Of a DNA stretch of 18,470 nt, positions 15,037 to 18,470 are shown piece by piece. The stretch's first letter is position 1; each line of letters opens with the position of its first letter. Under the pieces are notes generated by a model that did not search any database, had not been told where the DNA came from, and worked only from the letters and a program-made list of their open reading frames with translations. The position numbers and the translations under genes are program-made. Origin of the DNA: JBKHXU01 sp046565865 (GTDB lineage: Bacteria > Pseudomonadota > Gammaproteobacteria > Acidiferrobacterales > Sulfurifustaceae); the NCBI GenBank assembly GCA_046565865.1, contig JBKHXU010000121.1, positions 1 through 18,470 on the forward strand, given 5' to 3'.

Positions 15037-15915
15037 TCATGCCGACTCTTGATCGAAGAAGCTGCTGCCGTCCAGTCGAACGACATCCGCCCCACCCGTG
15101 GCCATTTGTGTGTCGGTGTCGAGATGCGTGTCGCCAGGGAGCGGCATCAGAATCGAGGTTCGCTGGGCTCCGGCCGTATTTTTATTGCGATACATCGCCT
15201 TGTCCGCGTGCGCCATCAATGTCTCATACGTGTGGCCGTCGAACGGATAGACCGCGGCGCCGATACTGACCGATATCTGAATCCGGTAACCGCCGGCGAA
15301 ATAGGGCGCGGCCAAGCGGGTGCCAATTTTTTTAGCGACGTCGGCGGCGGCTTCGAGATGGTCGATCTCCGACAGCAGCAGCACGAACTCGTCCCCGCCG
15401 TAGCGGCAGGCGGTGTCGCCGGCGCGAATGCCGTGGGTCAGGCGCTGCACCATCGAGACCAGAAGCCTATCGCCGACCGCATGCCCGAGCTTGTCGTTGA
15501 CCCATTTGAAACCATCGACGTCGAGCAATAGCAACGCCAGCGGTTTGCGATGGCGCATCGCCCCGGCGATCGCCTGGCGAAACCGATCCTGCAGCAAGCG
15601 TCGGTTGGGCAGCCCGGTGAGGGTATCGTGCAGTGCCAGGTAACGCGCCTGCATCTCCTGTTGCGCTAGCTCAGCGAGCTTTCGCTCCAGGCAGGCGTTG
15701 CGATGAGTAAGGATATCTATTTGATCCCGGGCGGTGTGAAATCGCGTGCTGGGTTTCGCGGCGGCTGCGATGGCGGTCGGGCCCGGGCCGGGTTGCAGTC
15801 GTGCCGCTGATGCATAAAGCGCCCCGTCATTTATTACCGGGATGTCGTGTCGATGACCATTGGTCTTGTTGGCAGGGGGAACAACGGTATCGAAGGTGGG
15901 CATGTCGTATGCCAT
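15037..15915 (-). CDS. Diguanylate cyclase (GGDEF domain)
   Basis: This 292-residue protein makes cyclic di-GMP from two GTP. The N-terminal 60 residues are low-complexity with no recognised sensor. A short coiled coil follows (about 63-91, DQIDILTHRNACLERKLAEL). The GGDEF domain then runs from about 92 to 260: HDTLTGLPNRRL, LLLDVDGFKWVNDKLGHAVGD and the active-site GGDEF at 173-177. An inhibitory I-site RAGD (164-167) lies exactly five residues before it, so product feedback is expected. No membrane segment is present, which suggests a cytoplasmic enzyme. GGAG with an 8-nt spacer supports ATG 15915. It diverges from a Crp/Fnr regulator, with mirrored operator-like sites between them. Confidence 0.95.
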   Translation of the reverse strand: MAYDMPTFDTVVPPANKTNGHRHDIPVINDGALYASAARLQPGPGPTAIAAAAKPSTRFHTARDQIDILTHRNACLERKLAELAQQEMQARYLALHDTLTGLPNRRLLQDRFRQAIAGAMRHRKPLALLLLDVDGFKWVNDKLGHAVGDRLLVSMVQRLTHGIRAGDTACRYGGDEFVLLLSEIDHLEAAADVAKKIGTRLAAPYFAGGYRIQISVSIGAAVYPFDGHTYETLMAHADKAMYRNKNTAGAQRTSILMPLPGDTHLDTDTQMATGGADVVRLDGSSFFDQESA

Positions 15916-15983
15916 GGGTGAATCTCCGTATTTGGTGGCGCTTCAGTTGGCTATTTGCGCACATCCGGAGCATGGCTTCCGTC

Positions 15984-15997
15984 CGTTATCGAACATA
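15984..15997 (-). promoter_or_regulatory. Operator-like 14-mer, copy facing the diguanylate cyclase gene
   Basis: CGTTATCGAACATA is the exact reverse complement of 16055-16068. It contains a GTT-N4-AAC dyad, the same geometry as Crp/Fnr-family sites with an N4 spacer. The centre is 75 bp from the cyclase ATG. Confidence 0.55.
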
Positions 15998-16054
15998 CGC
16001 TGATGCCCAACGAGGCCACCTTCAGAATTGGAAGAAAACGCCGCCGGCGAAGGA

Positions 16055-16068
16055 TATGTTCGATAACG
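16055..16068 (+). promoter_or_regulatory. Operator-like 14-mer, copy facing the Crp/Fnr gene
   Basis: TATGTTCGATAACG is the exact inverse of 15984-15997, with centres 71 bp apart (about seven helical turns). Its centre is about 43 bp before the expected start of transcription set by the -10 at 16093-16098, the usual place for activation by a Crp/Fnr protein. Confidence 0.55.
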
Positions 16069-16092
16069 CACATTCCAAAAAGACGCGTATGT

Positions 16093-16098
16093 TATAGT
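16093..16098 (+). promoter_or_regulatory. Likely -10 element of the Crp/Fnr gene
   Basis: TATAGT matches TATAAT at five of six bases. No good -35 hexamer lies 17 nt upstream, which fits an activator-dependent promoter using the site at 16055-16068. Transcription would start near 16105, inside the (TC)8 tract. Confidence 0.45.
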
Positions 16099-16102
16099 GA
16101 TT

Positions 16103-16118
16103 TCTCTCTCTCTCTCTC
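16103..16118 (+). repeat. Simple dinucleotide tract (TC)8
   Basis: Eight perfect TC units lie between the -10 element and the ATG of the Crp/Fnr gene at 16135, ending 16 nt before it. Such tracts can change length by slippage. No good SD is visible between the tract and the ATG. Confidence 0.9.
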
Positions 16119-16134
16119 GGTTGGGCAGCCCCGA

Positions 16135-16869
16135 ATGTCGAGTTTCTTTCAGCCAAAACAAAACCGCCTTCTCGCTGTCCTGCCTGCGGACATATTCAAT
16201 CGCCTGCGCCCCGACCTCAAATTGACGACCATGCCCTTAGGGAAAGTGATTTACGAATCCGGCGCTGAGTTGAAGGACGTCTACTTTCCCGCACCGGGCT
16301 GCATCGTCTCAATGCTCTACGTCATGGAGGACGGTGCGTCCGCGGAAATCGCCGTGGTCGGCGAGGAAGGCATGGTAGGTATCGCACTGTTCATGGGCGG
16401 TGGTACTACACCCAGTCGGGCGTTGGTGCAGAGCGCCGGCCAAGCGTTCCGGCTGAAAGGCGAGGCGCTGAAACGGGAGTTCGATCGGCACACCGGATTG
16501 CAACACGTGCTGTTGCGTTTCACCCAGGCGCTGATCACGCAGATGTCGCAGATTGCGGTGTGCAATCGGCACCATTCGCTGGAGCAGCAACTTGTTCGTT
16601 GGCTGCTGTTGAGTTTAGACCGATTGCCGGGCAACGAGCTGACCATGACGCAGGAGCTGATCGCCAACATGTTGGGCGTGCGTCGCGAAGGCGTTACCGA
16701 GGCGGCGGGCAAACTGCAGGCGGCCGGCCTGATTCGATACAGCCGGGGCCATATCACAATCCTCGATCGGACCGGATTGGAAGCTCGAGTCTGCGAATGT
16801 TACCGGGTGGTCAAGCAGGAGTACGATCGCTTGCTGCCTGCCAAAACGACAGAGGAAGTCAGCGGCTAA
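16135..16869 (+). CDS. Crp/Fnr-family transcription regulator, non-FeS type (copy A)
   Basis: This 244-residue protein has a cyclic-nucleotide-binding-like sensor domain (about 20-130: LGKVIYESGAELKDVYFPAPG and VVGEEGMVGIALFMGG). A dimer helix contains AVCNRHHSLEQQLVRWLL (141-158), and a winged helix-turn-helix follows (about 170-212: TMTQELIANMLGVRREGVTEAAGKLQ and LIRYSRGHITILDR). It lacks the Fnr N-terminal cysteine cluster, so it is not an oxygen sensor of that type, and its ligand is unknown. ATG 16135 is chosen because upstream in-frame sequence crosses the operator and TC tract and lacks protein character. It diverges from the diguanylate cyclase, which raises c-di-GMP as a possible signal or output. 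Confidence 0.92.
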   Translation: MSSFFQPKQNRLLAVLPADIFNRLRPDLKLTTMPLGKVIYESGAELKDVYFPAPGCIVSMLYVMEDGASAEIAVVGEEGMVGIALFMGGGTTPSRALVQSAGQAFRLKGEALKREFDRHTGLQHVLLRFTQALITQMSQIAVCNRHHSLEQQLVRWLLLSLDRLPGNELTMTQELIANMLGVRREGVTEAAGKLQAAGLIRYSRGHITILDRTGLEARVCECYRVVKQEYDRLLPAKTTEEVSG

Positions 16870-17063
16870 ATCCCCGAGCTCCAGGGTTGACGGCCGCAAG
16901 CGGTGCAGCGCGGTTCTTCGTACCGTCCATCGCATACAGACGATATATCTCGCTAATGCTTCGCGTTCAGCGTAGGGTGGTCCTCTGCTGTAGATAAAGT
17001 TAGCTTCCGACATCTGAATTGCCTAGCAACCTCTTCTCATGCCGCAACCATGAGGAGAGTCGT

Positions 17064-17771
17064 ATGTCCCCGGCCAAGACCGTCCCAGTGACCAACGGCG
17101 TGTTGCGATCTTTGTCGCGCGCCGTATCGCAACGTTTGCTCGCGCGCTGTCAGCAAGTGAACTTGACGTACGGTGAGGTGCTCGCCGAGTTCGGCGACAA
17201 GATCAAGCATGTGTACTTCGTGAACAGCGGCATCGTGTCCTTGCTCGCCCCGGTGGACGGCCATGCGAACGTGGAAGTCGGGCTCATTGGCCGCGAGGGC
17301 CTGGTTGGGATATCGCTCCTGCTAGGCGTCGGCGTGTCACCGGTGCGGGTGCTGGTGCAAGGGACGGGCAGCGCGATGCGCATGGATGCGGCGGCGTTTC
17401 GTGCCGAGGTCAAACGCACCCCCGCGCTGGCCGCTGGCCTCAACCGCTATCTCTACACCTTTATTGCCCAAGTGGCGCAGACTGCCGCGTGCAACCGGCA
17501 CCACATACTAACGGCACGCCTCGCGCGCTGGCTGCTCATGACCCACGATCGGATGTCGGCGAACGAGTTTTATTTGACGCAAGCGTTTCTCGCGCACATG
17601 CTCGGGGTGCGTCGGGTCGGCGTCAGCAACGCCGCCCGGCTGCTCCAGAAGAGAAGGCTGATCCGTTTCCGCCGCGGCCATATCACCATCCTCAACCGCA
17701 GGGGCCTAGAGCGCGCATCGTGCCGGTGCTACAGGACGGTCAACGAAATTCGCGATCGCATGCGGGCGTGA
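17064..17771 (+). CDS. Crp/Fnr-family transcription regulator, non-FeS type (copy B)
   Basis: This 235-residue paralog of the preceding regulator lies on the same strand, 194 nt downstream. Shared features are YGEVLAEFGDKIKHVYFVNSG and LIGREGLVGISLLLG in the sensor domain, ACNRHH in the dimer helix, and LTQAFLAHMLGVRRVGVSNAARLLQ then RGHITILNR in the winged helix. No iron-sulfur cysteine set is present. The recognition helix differs from copy A (VGVSNAARLLQ against EGVTEAAGKLQ), so the two may read different sites. GAGGAG with a 7-nt spacer supports ATG 17064 over the TTG at 17019. The operator 14-mer seen before copy A does not recur upstream. Confidence 0.91.
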   Translation: MSPAKTVPVTNGVLRSLSRAVSQRLLARCQQVNLTYGEVLAEFGDKIKHVYFVNSGIVSLLAPVDGHANVEVGLIGREGLVGISLLLGVGVSPVRVLVQGTGSAMRMDAAAFRAEVKRTPALAAGLNRYLYTFIAQVAQTAACNRHHILTARLARWLLMTHDRMSANEFYLTQAFLAHMLGVRRVGVSNAARLLQKRRLIRFRRGHITILNRRGLERASCRCYRTVNEIRDRMRA

Positions 17772-17894
17772 GGCATCGGGACGAGCCGCAATTGCCCATT
17801 AACCGTGCGCTGGCCGACGTCAGTCGGCGCGATCGGCGATGACTCTCGGTTGACAACAGGGACGCCGGCCCAAGACCCAATCACGAATGCAAAC

Positions 17895-18470
17895 TTAACG
17901 ACAATAACAGGTGCTATCCGGAACAGCGGTCGCAGGGCACGGGTCGTACCCAAGCTTCTTTAGCGTCTCCACGGAAAGCACGCGGTTCATCCGTAACAGA
18001 TTCTCAGCGTCGAGCAATTGCCCGCGTTTGGCGACCACCTCTTCCAACAGTAGACTCAAATCAACGATGATCCCGCCCTCCGTAGCGAACCGCCATCGTA
18101 TACGGCGCGTGCCGATGTGTTTCGTCGCGGAAACGGAGTTGGTCAGTAGACACACTCGGGAGTGTGGGTTGAGGTAATCGATATTCGACGAATATAGATC
18201 GAACGACAAACGCGTCGCCGCTGCCTCACTGACAACAGCGGGAGAACGCATTAACCCAATTGGTTCAATAAAACAGGCTTGTGTTCCGGGGGTGGAGTGA
18301 CATGGCCACGGATCGGATGCGTCGCTCGCGCGTTCACTTTGACCGAGAGTTATCCTCGGCGAATGAAAGATCCCGGGAAGTTTAACCGGTACGGCTGTCA
18401 CCAACTCCAGGCGAACCCCGACCGGCTCCTGCAAACCGGGCCAGCGAATCGGTGTTTCCCGATACTCGAC
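17895..18470 (-). CDS. Unknown protein, C-terminal part; 5' end beyond the window
   Basis: This is an open frame of 191 residues up to a TAA, continuing past the right edge, so the start is not visible. An apparent TTG start at 18434 is internal. No family is recognised. Visible features are a strand-rich stretch (VRLELVTAVPVKLPG), a central mixed part (LSFDLYSSNIDYL), a helical part (LLLEEVVAKRGQLLDAENLLRM) and a cysteine-bearing end (DPCPATAVPDSTCYCR). The four cysteines in the second half could be structural. Codon use is less GC-biased than in the respiratory genes. It converges on the Crp/Fnr copy B gene. Confidence 0.6.
   Translation of the reverse strand, partial: VEYRETPIRWPGLQEPVGVRLELVTAVPVKLPGIFHSPRITLGQSERASDASDPWPCHSTPGTQACFIEPIGLMRSPAVVSEAAATRLSFDLYSSNIDYLNPHSRVCLLTNSVSATKHIGTRRIRWRFATEGGIIVDLSLLLEEVVAKRGQLLDAENLLRMNRVLSVETLKKLGYDPCPATAVPDSTCYCR

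Noticed and set aside
17813..17828. Hairpin GCCGAC-GTCA-GTCGGC after Crp/Fnr copy B
   Set aside because: The stem is only 6 bp and no T-run follows, so it is too weak to call a terminator.

Overview
The window is GC-rich DNA with compact, SD-led operons. It reads like the chromosome of a beta- or gammaproteobacterium able to respire without oxygen. The support is gene content: a molybdenum enzyme of the type II DMSO reductase family, oxygen-independent HemN, a four-cysteine Fnr, many small c-type cytochromes and an NnrS-like fragment. The genus cannot be named from sequence alone.

Left part (1-5163, + strand): the 3' end of a molybdopterin alpha subunit, then an iron-sulfur beta subunit, a heme b gamma subunit and a TorD-like chaperone (order alpha-beta-gamma-delta). 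These are followed by a DsrE-like small protein and a flavoprotein resembling sulfide:quinone oxidoreductase. The two spacers flanking the beta gene each hold a copy of a palindromic repeat whose chance translation gives the familiar 'VIASEAKQS' peptide. Positions 5164-5748 carry no convincing gene but do hold a perfect 15-bp inverted repeat.

Middle part (5749-12234): a minus-strand overlapping cluster encodes a diheme cytochrome c fused to DUF302, a stand-alone DUF302 protein, an NnrS-like N-terminal piece and a small unknown alpha/beta protein. It diverges from hemN across a perfect FNR box (TTGATCCAGATCAA) lying about 41 bp from both start codons. hemN converges on fnr. Behind fnr are two tandem monoheme cytochromes and a DUF2817 peptidase-like gene. 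The likely logic is Fnr switching on heme synthesis and cytochrome production when oxygen falls.

Right part (12341-18470): an orphan ParA ATPase, then a less GC-biased accessory-looking stretch with a NUDIX hydrolase, a broken NIPSNAP gene (amber codon plus two frameshifts) and a YiiD-type thioesterase-like gene. Next come a GGDEF diguanylate cyclase and a divergent Crp/Fnr regulator whose shared upstream region holds two mirrored copies of a 14-bp operator-like sequence and a (TC)8 tract. A second paralogous Crp/Fnr regulator and a partial unknown gene at the right edge follow.

Most family calls rest on motifs read by eye. The Mo-enzyme substrate, the NnrS interpretation and the operator assignments are inference.
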